Shown here piece by piece: positions 8,408 to 15,808 of a stretch of DNA of 37,026 nt; within the stretch, counting starts at the first letter, position 1; each line of letters starts with the position of its first letter. The translations under genes and the position numbers were made by a program. The stretch spans positions 1-37,026 of the forward strand of contig JAFYXH010000006.1 in assembly GCA_017546315.1 (NCBI GenBank), given 5' to 3'. Under the pieces are notes generated by a model, which was not told the DNA's origin, did not search any database, and saw only the letters and a list, made by a program, of their open reading frames with translations. Origin of the DNA: Alphaproteobacteria bacterium. GTDB taxonomy: Bacteria > Pseudomonadota > Alphaproteobacteria > RF32 > CAG-239.

Positions 8408-8929
8408 TTACCTTTCGTTTCTTGATTTCATATATAAAAATTCTGATGGTGATGAAATTTTTATATTCTTTTGGGCGTAATGAAATATATTCTCGTTTCG
8501 GGAAATTGAGAGTTTATCCTTTTTTATCTCAGGTACATTAGGGACTTGGCTTGGTAAATATTCCTTTATTAGTGGTAAAAAAGTATCTTCATATTCAGGA
8601 TAAAACTTCATCAAAGTTTGATAAGCATTTAAGGGCTTATCTTTTTTGGTTATTCTTGCGCATTCCCAATCTATGATTGTATCTAAAAGATCTTCTTTGG
8701 TTTTGGGTAAATTATTTTTAACGTGATGCTTGGATATTTTTCTATGCAAGCTTTGAATTTCTTTTAGGTCTAACCATAAACATAAATAAAGCAATGGTTT
8801 ATCTATGTCGTGAAGATATCCTCTCAAGGTATTATGACCTCTTAATTTTCTTTCTACACTTAAAAAAGCTTTTTTATGCTTTAGGGTGTAGGAGATTTTT
8901 TGAAATCTTTTTTTTATTTCTAAACTCAT
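8408..8929 (-). CDS. HD-like alpha-helical protein (DUF5662-like)
   Basis: A 173-residue, soluble, mostly helical protein. The first half has LHDIDKPLLYLCLWLD followed by HRKISKHHVKNN, a spacing of His/Asp pairs that could bind metal as in HD-type hydrolases and resembles DUF5662 proteins. A conserved-looking segment DTIIDWECARITKKDKPLNA follows. AGGAGG lies just upstream of the ATG, and the gene starts 12 nt after the CofE-like gene. As part of the NAD-precursor operon it may hydrolyse a nucleotide or phosphate ester on the way to nicotinamide riboside, but that is speculation from context. Confidence 0.55.
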   Translation of the reverse strand: MSLEIKKRFQKISYTLKHKKAFLSVERKLRGHNTLRGYLHDIDKPLLYLCLWLDLKEIQSLHRKISKHHVKNNLPKTKEDLLDTIIDWECARITKKDKPLNAYQTLMKFYPEYEDTFLPLIKEYLPSQVPNVPEIKKDKLSISRNENIFHYAQKNIKISSPSEFLYMKSRNER

Positions 8930-8941
8930 ATTACCTCCTTT

Positions 8942-10132
8942 TTAGTCTTTGGGATTTTGAGTTAAATAGTTATCAAAATATCCTTTAATATAAACCACCG
9001 GTGTTCCCTTCTCGCCACTACCTGTGGTTAGGTCGCACAAAGAACCTAGAAGGTCTGTTATTTGGCGAGGTGTTGTACCTATGGAATAAAAGTCATCACT
9101 TGAGTTTTTGCTTTTTATCGCATCTTTTATTGCCTGTTGAGGATTGTTTATGTTATTATCAGCTACTGCTTTAATTTTTATCTCTTTAGGCATCCCTTTT
9201 AGACCATCTGTGTAGCCTGGAGATACAACTGGGTCAGCAAATTCCCAAATTTTAGTTTTAGGACATTTAAATCCTCCATCTCCATATATCATTACTTCAA
9301 GATGTTTGCCCGTTTTTTTCTTTATTAGAGATTGAAGTGATTTACAAAACTCAAAAGAATCTCTTGGAAAAAGTTTTAACATGTCTTCATTGGCATAATT
9401 TGAACCTAAAACTCCATATTCACTCCAACCATGTGTATCTGATGGGGTATTTAAGATTTCATCTAGAGTATAAGCTGTTGCTCCCTCTTTTTCTAGAATG
9501 CTTTTTTGACGTTTACGTATATGGATACTTGCAACAATTACTTGTTTGGTATATTTTAAGATGTCTTTAGGATTATTTAGCAAGATAACTTCTATTTTAG
9601 GCGATATATCTTCATACATCTTTATATGGTCAGAACCTGTGATTGGATGGTGAAATGTGCCAAATTTGCTTCTAAAATCTTGTTTGGTTATAATATCTTT
9701 GTGTGGATTTATATCACTATCATATAGTTTTTCTTCGTCCATTATGGCGTTTCCTACTTCATCTGATGGATATGAAAGAAAAACATATACTTTCCCTTCT
9801 GTTCCTTTAGCGATACCTTCTAAAATTTTAGCAAATCTATTTCTTGAAAGTATAGGAAAAGCAACTCCTATATCACCTTTGGGAAACTTTTTACTTATAT
9901 CTTTGGCTATATCTTCTAGAGAAACATAGTTTCCTTGAGAACGAGCAAGAAAAGACTCTGTTATACCGATGATATCTCCGTTATTTATTGATATTGGTTG
10001 ATATGATGAATTTTGGCTTTCTAAAACGTTATTTGTTATTATGTTTAGGATATCATCTCCCTTGGTGATGATTGGCATTCTTATGCCATAAACAGATGTT
10101 CCAACATAACGTGTTGTTTCTTGATTTAACAT
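8942..10132 (-). CDS. Coenzyme F420-0:L-glutamate ligase (CofE)-like protein
   Basis: This 396-residue protein matches the CofE fold. The N-terminal part [19 protein letters not shown] ... [19 protein letters not shown] is the family start, where a GD and the following acidic residues take part in metal/GTP binding, and [21 protein letters not shown] follows. The second half (about 200-396) has [20 protein letters not shown] and a Gly/Thr-rich end. CofE adds gamma-linked glutamates to F420-0, but nothing else in the window points to F420. Similar proteins occur in bacteria without F420, and I do not know their function. It is preceded by RNA element A and followed by three short-spaced genes ending with PnuC, so a role in NAD-precursor metabolism is suggested by context. 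Confidence 0.72.
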   Translation of the reverse strand: MLNQETTRYVGTSVYGIRMPIITKGDDILNIITNNVLESQNSSYQPISINNGDIIGITESFLARSQGNYVSLEDIAKDISKKFPKGDIGVAFPILSRNRFAKILEGIAKGTEGKVYVFLSYPSDEVGNAIMDEEKLYDSDINPHKDIITKQDFRSKFGTFHHPITGSDHIKMYEDISPKIEVILLNNPKDILKYTKQVIVASIHIRKRQKSILEKEGATAYTLDEILNTPSDTHGWSEYGVLGSNYANEDMLKLFPRDSFEFCKSLQSLIKKKTGKHLEVMIYGDGGFKCPKTKIWEFADPVVSPGYTDGLKGMPKEIKIKAVADNNINNPQQAIKDAIKSKNSSDDFYSIGTTPRQITDLLGSLCDLTTGSGEKGTPVVYIKGYFDNYLTQNPKD

Positions 10133-10140
10133 GATTTTAT

Positions 10141-10202
10141 CTCCTTGACAGTAGGTTGTTTTATGCTATTTGTCTCGACTGTCCCTACAAGACCCAAATA
10201 GC
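10141..10202 (-). promoter_or_regulatory. Candidate riboswitch, element A (upstream of CofE-like gene)
   Basis: In the RNA (read 10202 down to 10141) a 7-bp lower stem GCUAUUU/AAAUAGC, a GG bulge on the 5' side and a 4-bp upper stem GUCU/AGAC carry a 14-nt loop UGUAGGGACAGUCG. Downstream, ACUGUC (10152-10147) is exactly complementary to GACAGU in the loop (10183-10178), forming an H-type pseudoknot. It runs directly into the Shine-Dalgarno AAGGAG (10146-10141) of the CofE-like gene. Ligand-stabilised pseudoknot formation would therefore hide the ribosome-binding site. The same fold occurs at three other NAD genes in the window. The fold is seen by eye; the ligand is inferred. Confidence 0.68.
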
Positions 10203-10204
10203 TA

Positions 10205-10221
10205 TTAGGCAATATGCCTAA
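10205..10221 (-). repeat. Perfect 7-bp inverted repeat after nadM
   Basis: TTAGGCA-ATA-TGCCTAA lies between the nadM stop and element A. No T-run follows on the minus strand, so it is probably an mRNA-stabilising or processing hairpin and not a terminator. Confidence 0.5.
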
Positions 10222-10224
10222 AAT

Positions 10225-10755
10225 TTAAGATAATACATCCTCATAAAAGCTTTTTTCTATGAGTTTTATATTTTCTGGATGAACATATTGTTTATATCTT
10301 TCATCATGCAACATTATCATATCTCTTACCATATTGCCGGATAAAAATGGAAAATCTTGAGTTGTTCTAGAACAAAGCCCAACATTAGGTACTATATCCT
10401 TAAACACTTGATATTCGTTTATATCTCCTACATATATGATATCGATTGATGGTAATGATGGTTGATCTTTTTTTATTGCTTCTAGAACGTAATTTGCCCA
10501 TGAAGCATTTATAACATCTTTTACACCTAATATGCGCAAACGGTTATATTCTTCTTTAGAACGATATACGTTTTGTATCATCTTTTTTCGTGTAAAATAT
10601 GGTAGAGGATTTTTTTCTGTTCCACTTTCTTGTGCAGAACCAATAACTACTGTTGCGTATTGGCATTCCTCTAACATTTTTTTAATTAGACGATCGTGCC
10701 CAATGTGAAATGGTTGACAGCGAATTATACATATTCCATGTTGATATTTGAACAT
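10225..10755 (-). CDS. nadM: NadM-type nicotinamide-nucleotide adenylyltransferase (copy 1)
   Basis: This 176-residue nucleotidyltransferase would convert NMN (possibly also NaMN) and ATP to NAD (or NaAD). It carries FHIGH at residues 16-20 (in IRCQPFHIGHDRLI) and SGNMVRDM at 139-146, the equivalents of the HxGH and ISxTxxR signatures, and its length fits the archaeal NadM / NadR N-terminal group. It is the first gene of the minus-strand operon, has its own promoter, and is preceded by RNA element B. The Shine-Dalgarno AAAGG is the 3' arm of a short hairpin followed by eight U, so access to it is probably regulated. A second copy is encoded at 22943-23485. Confidence 0.9.
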   Translation of the reverse strand: MFKYQHGICIIRCQPFHIGHDRLIKKMLEECQYATVVIGSAQESGTEKNPLPYFTRKKMIQNVYRSKEEYNRLRILGVKDVINASWANYVLEAIKKDQPSLPSIDIIYVGDINEYQVFKDIVPNVGLCSRTTQDFPFLSGNMVRDMIMLHDERYKQYVHPENIKLIEKSFYEDVLS

Positions 10756-10874
10756 AAAAAAAACCTTTCTAAAAAAGGCCTATCATCAAAAAGAAGGGAT
10801 TATCCCTTAAAAACTCTATCTAATGACTGGCCAAGTCGCTATTGTTCGTGCCCATTGCCCTCGAGCACCCGAAC
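10756..10874 (-). promoter_or_regulatory. Candidate riboswitch leader, element B (upstream of nadM copy 1)
   Basis: In the RNA (10874 down) GUUC-GG-GUGC pairs with GCAC-GAAC around the loop UCGAGGGCAAUGG (10864-10852): lower stem, GG bulge, upper stem and AGGG loop as in element A. A downstream UUGGCC (10834-10829) can pair with GGCAA of the loop only with one bulged G, so the pseudoknot is weaker here than in the other copies. Two further hairpins follow: AAGGGA/UCCCUU (10808-10794) followed by CUUUUU, which looks like an attenuation terminator, and CCUUU/AAAGG (10778-10764) plus U8, which holds the Shine-Dalgarno. The GGCC at 10780-10777 can pair with the GGCC at 10832-10829, an alternative fold like that in element C. 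Confidence 0.6.
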
Positions 10875-10880
10875 AGGTAG

Positions 10881-10909
10881 ATAGTATTTCATTTATTTTT
10901 TTAAGTCAA
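10881..10909 (-). promoter_or_regulatory. Promoter of the nadM-pnuC operon
   Basis: Sigma-70-like boxes on the minus strand: TTGACT (10909-10904), 17-nt spacer, TACTAT (10886-10881). The predicted start, 6-8 nt further, falls at about 10874, the first base of element B, so the RNA element would form the extreme 5' end of the transcript. Confidence 0.65.
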
Positions 10910-10918
10910 CTACTTTTA

Positions 10919-10947
10919 TTGACAGATGTTAAAATTTTATGTATCAT
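10919..10947 (+). promoter_or_regulatory. Promoter of the 443-residue effector-like gene
   Basis: TTGACA (10919-10924), 17-nt spacer, TATCAT (10942-10947). It is back-to-back with the nadM promoter, with only 9 bp between the two -35 boxes. Confidence 0.68.
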
Positions 10948-10979
10948 TGGTGAATATATGGAATTAAGGGAGGATTATT

Positions 10980-12311
10980 ATGCCTGAAACTAATGAAAAA
11001 GTTTTTTTTGTTAAAGTTAATGAGTATTGGGAAAGTTTTAAAGGGAAAATTTCAAATTATCTTAAGAGCGATAAAGATAATACCTCAAAAAACAATATGA
11101 GAGATAGAAAACCAGATCATGTTAGTCGAAGAGTTAAGCTTTTGGATATGGACAAAGATATGGTTAGTCCGTTGATTAAAGATATGATCATTGATGAAAT
11201 GGCTCAAGCCCAGACAGAACAATACATAAATGCGCAAAAAGTTTCTTTGCATGGGATGATTAAACAAATTAGTGATTATAGTGAAAAATACGAATTAGCC
11301 AGTTCAGAAATTAAAATTCAATTACATAATGAACTTGAAGAAAAAATGTCATCTTCCGGATTTTTAGCTGCTATTAATAAATTGGAATATTCTAGTGATT
11401 TTGCAGAAATCTACAACAGACTTAAAGATCAATACGGTATAACCGAAATGGAAAAAAAACATAAGCAACTTTTGGAAGAACATTTGGCTAAAAATGAATT
11501 TAAGGAAAGTGATATACAATTTGCAAACAGGATAACCGGACTTGGAAATGGAGAAAACAGTTATTGTATTGCAATTCAAACAAAAGCTATGGGAGATGCA
11601 TTAAAAAGTTGTGATAGCAATGTTCTTAAAAAAGTTAAAGAAGGGATGGGATGGACTTGTAATTATGCTACTAATTTCTTTAGCAAAGAAGGTTTTGCAC
11701 AAAATTTTGCTCCTGAAGAGGCGCCTTTGGTTAAAATTGAACGTGATAAATGGGTTGTTAAAAAAGATGAAAACGGCAATCCTTTGATAAAAGATGGAGA
11801 CATATGTATTGTTGATGGGGTGCACTGCGTGAGATTTAATGTTGATAAAGATGGAGGACTTTCTTTTTCTGCAGGAAATAATGAAAGAATTGAAGCTAAA
11901 TCAATGTCGAGGTTTTATACGTCTCCTATTACGATTATTAAGACAAGTGATTATGCTAATAGTTTGCTAAAAAGTGAATATAATCGTATGAGCAACGAAG
12001 AGATTTTAGAAAAATATAAAGAATTTAAACAAAAAAATGGCGAGGTAGATTTTTACTTTGAGCTAAAAGAAAGCAATCATGATGATGTTAGAAATGATTT
12101 GAAAAGAACTAGAACTCAAGTGCTTGATATAGGGCTTCCTATTTCTCAAAACGAAAATGATGCCAGAAACAGAAGAGAGGTTTCCTCAAGATTTGAAAGT
12201 AGAGTTGATTTGAGAAATGAACAAAGACAAAATGAGACATCTACTTCTACAAGAGCTAGTTTTAGAAGGCCGGAAAATATAAATTGTTTTGGATTTAGGC
12301 AAAGAGATTAA
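10980..12311 (+). CDS. Hypothetical protein with papain-like Cys-His-Asn pattern
   Basis: This 443-residue protein has no signal peptide or membrane segment. The N-terminal half is charged and helical. The central part shows Cys196 at the start of a helix (GENSYCIAIQTKAMGDAL), then GDICIVDGVHCVRF with His282 and SFSAGNNE with Asn300, the order and spacing of a papain-like (NlpC/CHAP-type) cysteine peptidase. The C-terminal 60 residues are Arg/Asn-rich and disordered-looking and end FGFRQRD. Another unrelated-looking protein in the window (20863-21882) shares the same Cys/His layout and a charged tail. A secreted effector is possible but unproven. AAGGGAGG precedes the ATG. The stop overlaps that of the convergent gene. 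Confidence 0.7.
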   Translation: MPETNEKVFFVKVNEYWESFKGKISNYLKSDKDNTSKNNMRDRKPDHVSRRVKLLDMDKDMVSPLIKDMIIDEMAQAQTEQYINAQKVSLHGMIKQISDYSEKYELASSEIKIQLHNELEEKMSSSGFLAAINKLEYSSDFAEIYNRLKDQYGITEMEKKHKQLLEEHLAKNEFKESDIQFANRITGLGNGENSYCIAIQTKAMGDALKSCDSNVLKKVKEGMGWTCNYATNFFSKEGFAQNFAPEEAPLVKIERDKWVVKKDENGNPLIKDGDICIVDGVHCVRFNVDKDGGLSFSAGNNERIEAKSMSRFYTSPITIIKTSDYANSLLKSEYNRMSNEEILEKYKEFKQKNGEVDFYFELKESNHDDVRNDLKRTRTQVLDIGLPISQNENDARNRREVSSRFESRVDLRNEQRQNETSTSTRASFRRPENINCFGFRQRD

Positions 12312-12724
12312 GAGGCTATTTTTAAGATTTGGCGAATGAGATTTGCAAAACTTTTGGATGCAAATAACTCCTCATAATTTCTATTATCAATGAGAGCATA
12401 TTTTTGTGATGCTTTGTTGTAGGCTATATATTTAGTATCATCCTCACCTAAGATAAGTAATGTGTCTGGATATGGATTGGATAAAACTAAATTTTCGGCA
12501 ACAATATCATAAAAGGTGTGGTTTTTAACATCTATTCCCCAGATTACTCCATTTTCTGTTCTTAAACCATTATATGTGGTTAAAAACAAAATAACATCTT
12601 GTGGTAATTTGGGGCGATTTTGTGATAATAAAATTTCATTTGCTTCATATATATCATTGATGCTTATGCTTGGGCCTGTTGAACCAAAATCTAGTTCTGA
12701 TATATCTCTAAATAAACTATCCAT
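12308..12724 (-). CDS. SMI1/KNR4 (SUKH)-like protein, probable immunity protein
   Basis: A 138-residue acidic protein. The segment RPKLPQDVILFLTTYNGLRTENGVIWGID (residues about 37-65) is the typical SMI1/KNR4 core: a helix with LPxD, then YNG and a strand with GxxxG. SUKH-family proteins commonly neutralise nuclease toxins. The start codon overlaps the stop of the HNH nuclease gene by one base (TAATG), so the two are translationally coupled, supporting a toxin-immunity pair. Fold is likely; the immunity function is inferred from family and context. Confidence 0.68.
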   Translation of the reverse strand: MDSLFRDISELDFGSTGPSISINDIYEANEILLSQNRPKLPQDVILFLTTYNGLRTENGVIWGIDVKNHTFYDIVAENLVLSNPYPDTLLILGEDDTKYIAYNKASQKYALIDNRNYEELFASKSFANLIRQILKIAS

Positions 12725-13785
12725 TATCTACCCTCTTTTTTTAAGCGGTAATCTGCAATTTTACCTTGGAGATACAGGCGTTCTTTTTCTGGATTTCTAA
12801 TAATTTGAAAATCTTGAACAAAACTTCCGAAAAATACAATATTAGGATTTAGATCTATTTCTACAGGATTATGCAAAATCTTATGATATTGTTCTTGGCA
12901 TAACGTTAAATTGGAGAGATTATTTACTTGAGAATAATCCTCCATTTCTTCTGCATTTTTACGATTTTTTACGTGATGAATGTTAAATAATTTTGCGGCT
13001 TCTTTGGCTTCTTTAGGCATTTTTTGATTAGGCTTATCTAGATAATATATATATGTTAAAAGCCCCTGAGCTTCTTCTTTTCGACCTAATAAAGTCATCT
13101 TTTCTAAAAATTCTTGACCATAGCAAGCGGCAAATGTTTTTAAGAAAACATTACGTTGTGATGGCATGCGGTGTTTGGGATTTTTTTTGTTATGATGTGA
13201 GATACAATCTAGTAAATCAACAAGCTTCAAATTAGATAACTCTTCTGGCGGAAAATTTATTTGAGCTAAGCATTGACATATAGGATAATACATTGGGCGA
13301 AAGCTATTAAACTTTTTCATCTCAAGCCAGATTGGAATGTTGTTTAAATTATAATCTTGAGGTTTGTGATGTAAATTTTGCTCATAATTTAAGGAGCTTT
13401 CTTTAGCTTTTAGGTATACATTAGATAAATCTGTCTTGTCTGGGGTAAAATAAAGACCATCAAAATCTATATCCATGATAAGAACCTGATCTTTAGACAT
13501 TTTGGGTTGATTTTTTAGGCCAATATGAGGTGTACCTATACCATAGTAGGCTATCCAAAATTTTAATTCATTACGTATATTTTCAATATCTTTTCTTATG
13601 GCTTTTTGTTGGCGACGTTCTTTTTCTTCTGGATTTTTAGAATCTCCGCCTCTTGATTTACTCTTTTTTTGTTCCTTTTTAGCTTCTTTGTAAGTAGATT
13701 TTAGCGTATTTTTGTAGCCACCAAAAATTATAGAAGAAACATTATTTTCTTCTCTTACTAAGCTTTGTTTTTTTCTACTTGCCAT
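12724..13785 (-). CDS. HNH-type nuclease, probable toxin of a toxin-immunity pair
   Basis: This 353-residue protein has a Lys/Arg-rich N-terminus (residues 30-65), a middle part with no recognised domain, and near the C-terminus the pattern NIHHVKNRKNA (His270-His271), VNNLSNLTLC (Asn288-Asn289) and EQYHKILH (His301, His305). This is the arrangement of an HNH/LHH endonuclease with a beta-beta-alpha-metal centre. No signal peptide or known polymorphic-toxin delivery domain is visible, so it could instead be an intracellular restriction-like nuclease. It is directly coupled to a SUKH-like gene. The start ATG at 13785 lies behind a purine-rich region with no strong Shine-Dalgarno. Confidence 0.68.
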   Translation of the reverse strand: MASRKKQSLVREENNVSSIIFGGYKNTLKSTYKEAKKEQKKSKSRGGDSKNPEEKERRQQKAIRKDIENIRNELKFWIAYYGIGTPHIGLKNQPKMSKDQVLIMDIDFDGLYFTPDKTDLSNVYLKAKESSLNYEQNLHHKPQDYNLNNIPIWLEMKKFNSFRPMYYPICQCLAQINFPPEELSNLKLVDLLDCISHHNKKNPKHRMPSQRNVFLKTFAACYGQEFLEKMTLLGRKEEAQGLLTYIYYLDKPNQKMPKEAKEAAKLFNIHHVKNRKNAEEMEDYSQVNNLSNLTLCQEQYHKILHNPVEIDLNPNIVFFGSFVQDFQIIRNPEKERLYLQGKIADYRLKKEGR

Positions 13786-13886
13786 ATACGTTCTTTCTTG
13801 AGGCGTTATTTGGGCAGTATTATACCTTTTTTTTTAAAGATTGCAAGTGTTATATTTAAATAAAAGTTAATTAGCAAATATTGAAC

Positions 13887-13917
13887 TTGACAAGTTAACA
13901 TTTTAGCTTCAGAGTAT
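13887..13917 (+). promoter_or_regulatory. Possible promoter of the cysS leader
   Basis: TTGACA (13887-13892) with candidate -10 boxes CAGAGT (17-nt spacer) or GAGTAT (19-nt spacer). The -35 is perfect and the -10 is weak. It lies in the right place to start a leader RNA carrying the Cys-codon peptide. Confidence 0.4.
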
Positions 13918-13947
13918 TGTTAGTTTTTTTAATGTAGGATTTTTTTT

Positions 13948-13992
13948 ATGAATAGTTTGTTTAACATCTGTTGTTGCTGTTTTTGCTCCTAG
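13948..13992 (+). CDS. Cysteine-codon leader peptide of cysS (attenuator)
   Basis: A 14-codon ORF, MNSLFNICCCCFCS, with AGGA eight bases upstream of its ATG. It contains four consecutive Cys codons (13969-13980) and a fifth at 13984-13986, an extreme enrichment for such a rare amino acid. It ends at TAG 13990-13992, four bases before the antiterminator strand, and is followed by an intrinsic terminator and then cysS, the gene for cysteinyl-tRNA synthetase. Stalling at Cys codons when charged tRNA-Cys is scarce would allow cysS transcription to continue. This is the classic design of amino-acid leader peptides such as those of trp and his operons. Confidence 0.8.
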   Translation: MNSLFNICCCCFCS

Positions 13993-13996
13993 TAAT

Positions 13997-14067
13997 GCTG
14001 CTCCGGAGATGTTTGGCTATTTAAAAAAAATAACGGAAGGCAGCTTTATAAAAAAAGCTGTTTTTTT
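13997..14067 (+). promoter_or_regulatory. cysS attenuator: mutually exclusive antiterminator and terminator
   Basis: The antiterminator pairs GCTGCTCCG (13997-14005) with CGGAAGGCAGC (14034-14044), nine base pairs with one two-base AG bulge. The terminator pairs CAGCTTT (14041-14047) with AAAGCTG (14054-14060), followed by seven T (14061-14067). CAGC at 14041-14044 is used in both, so they exclude each other. A ribosome finishing the leader peptide at 13992 would cover 13997-14005 and favour the terminator; one stalled at the Cys codons leaves that strand free. The rest of 13786-14093 shows no other gene. Confidence 0.78.
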
Positions 14068-14093
14068 AATATTAGAAATAAGGAATGTATAAG

Positions 14094-15515
14094 ATGAGCG
14101 TTTATTTATATAACACAAAAACCCGCAAAAAAGAAGAATTCAAACCATTAAAAGACAATGAAGTTAGTATGTATTGTTGCGGTCCAACTGTTTATTCATA
14201 CGCTCATATTGGAAATCTTCGCACTTATATATTTGAAGATTTAATCGCTAACACATTAAGACTTCATGGATATAAGGTTAAGCATGTAATGAATGTAACA
14301 GACGTCGGCCACTTAACTAGTGATGGTGATGAAGGCGAAGATAAAATGCTCAAAGCTGCTGAACAAGAAAAAAAGAGCGTTATGGATATTGCTAGACATT
14401 ATGAAGAAACATTTTTTAAGCATACTGAAGCTTTAAAACTTAAAAAACCAACAGTTGTGTGCCGAGCTACTGAGCATATTGTTGATATGATCTCTTTTGT
14501 TAAGGATTTAGAAGATAAAGGTTTTGCTTATTTTTCTAATGGTAATGTATATTTTGATACAGCAAAATTCCCTAAATATGGTTGCTTATCTGGACAGAAT
14601 CGAGAAGATTTAAAACATGGTGCAAGAACAGAACAAGACACCAACAAACGCAATGCTTCTGACTTTGTATTATGGTTTACATCTTCTAAGTTTGAAAATC
14701 AAATTTTGCAATGGGAAAGCCCTTGGGGAAAAGGATATCCTGGATGGCATATTGAGTGTTCTGCAATGTCAACTAAATATTTAGGCGAACGAATCGATAT
14801 CCATTGTGGCGGTATTGACCATATTCCTGTTCACCACGAAAATGAAATAGCTCAAAGTGAAGCTAAGCTTGGACACGAATGGGTAAACTATTGGGTGCAT
14901 ACTGAATTTTTGAACACTAAAGCTGGCAAAATGAGCAAATCTACAGGCGGTAAAACTACAATTGATACCTTAAAAGAAATGGGATACGACCCAATGGTAT
15001 ATAAGTATTTTACCCTCACTTCTCATTATAGAAGTGCTGCAATATTTTCTGAAGAAGCTATGGATGGGGCCAAGAAAGCCTATGAAAATTTGTGTGATTT
15101 TGTTAGCGAGTTTAAGCAAAAAGCTCATAATCAAACATTGGATGAAAACGACAGTATTGCTTTAGAAAAATTAAAAGATGAGTTTAATAGTTATTTATTT
15201 GATGACTTCAAGACTCCATTGGCTATATCTCATATTTGGAGCGTTGTAAAAGATAACAAAAAAAGCGATATTTTGAAACTAAATTATGTTTTACATATTG
15301 ATAGTGTATTTAATTTTGGCCTTAAAGATGTTGAAGCAAAGACGGAAACAAGTATCGAAATAACTCCTGAAATTGCTGACCTCTTAGAACAAAGAAAAAC
15401 TGCTAGGGCTGAGAAAAATTGGGCTAAGTCTGATGAAATTAGAGACAAATTAGCAGAACTTGGAATTGGGGTGAAAGACTTACCCAATAAAGAGATTGAG
15501 CTTATTAAGTTATAG
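14094..15515 (+). CDS. cysS: Cysteinyl-tRNA synthetase
   Basis: This class I synthetase charges tRNA-Cys with cysteine in the cytoplasm. I choose the ATG at 14094 ([16 protein letters not shown]), which has AGGA ten bases upstream and matches the usual family start, over the ATG at 14085. Zinc-site Cys28/Cys29 is in MYCCGPTVY, the HIGH-like motif AHIGN is at 37-41, IECSAMS and [19 protein letters not shown] supply further Zn and substrate ligands, and KMSKS is in GKMSKSTGG. The length of 473 residues is normal. It is followed 9 nt later by xseB, then ispA, an apparent operon. Expression is probably controlled by the Cys leader-peptide attenuator just upstream. Confidence 0.98.
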   Translation: MSVYLYNTKTRKKEEFKPLKDNEVSMYCCGPTVYSYAHIGNLRTYIFEDLIANTLRLHGYKVKHVMNVTDVGHLTSDGDEGEDKMLKAAEQEKKSVMDIARHYEETFFKHTEALKLKKPTVVCRATEHIVDMISFVKDLEDKGFAYFSNGNVYFDTAKFPKYGCLSGQNREDLKHGARTEQDTNKRNASDFVLWFTSSKFENQILQWESPWGKGYPGWHIECSAMSTKYLGERIDIHCGGIDHIPVHHENEIAQSEAKLGHEWVNYWVHTEFLNTKAGKMSKSTGGKTTIDTLKEMGYDPMVYKYFTLTSHYRSAAIFSEEAMDGAKKAYENLCDFVSEFKQKAHNQTLDENDSIALEKLKDEFNSYLFDDFKTPLAISHIWSVVKDNKKSDILKLNYVLHIDSVFNFGLKDVEAKTETSIEITPEIADLLEQRKTARAEKNWAKSDEIRDKLAELGIGVKDLPNKEIELIKL

Positions 15516-15524
15516 GAAACAACA

Positions 15525-15779
15525 ATGACAGAAATTTACAATTACGAAATTAAAGATTTAAGCTTTGAAAAGGCGTTAAGTGAGCTTGAAAATATTGTTA
15601 GAGAACTAGAAAATGGCGGCATTAAGCTTGATGATGCAGTTAAAGCGTATGACAAAGCAACAAAGCTCAAACAATATTGTATGGATAAGCTAAAAGATGC
15701 TACTTTGAAAGTTGAAAAAATCGAAATTAGTAAAAATGGCGACATTAGCACAACTTTACTTGATGGAGTTGAAGAATAA
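15525..15779 (+). CDS. xseB: Exodeoxyribonuclease VII small subunit
   Basis: An 84-residue protein with the family pattern LSFEKALSELENIVRELENG followed by a second helix with YDKATKLKQYCMDKLKDA and a short Val/Glu-rich tail. XseB assembles with XseA into exonuclease VII, which degrades single-stranded DNA. The two-helix hairpin and length are typical. It starts 9 nt after cysS and is followed by ispA, the common xseB-ispA neighbourhood in proteobacteria. xseA is not in the window. Confidence 0.93.
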   Translation: MTEIYNYEIKDLSFEKALSELENIVRELENGGIKLDDAVKAYDKATKLKQYCMDKLKDATLKVEKIEISKNGDISTTLLDGVEE

Positions 15780-15808
15780 ATTATTTTTTATGTTGGAGGG
15801 ACTAATTT

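Noticed and set aside
8942..10132. CofE-like gene as evidence of F420 biosynthesis
   Set aside because: No CofC, CofD, CofG/H or F420-dependent enzymes are present in the window, and such proteins occur in bacteria without F420.
10823..10858. Short minus-strand ORF in element B beginning ATGGGCACGAAC
   Set aside because: There is no usable ribosome-binding site and no residue bias; it is explained by the RNA fold.
13949..14092. Frame-shifted secreted-protein remnant upstream of cysS (reads SVVAVFAPSNAAPEMFGYL in the +1 frame)
   Set aside because: The Cys-codon leader ORF with terminator and antiterminator explains the region better; the +1 frame has no start codon.
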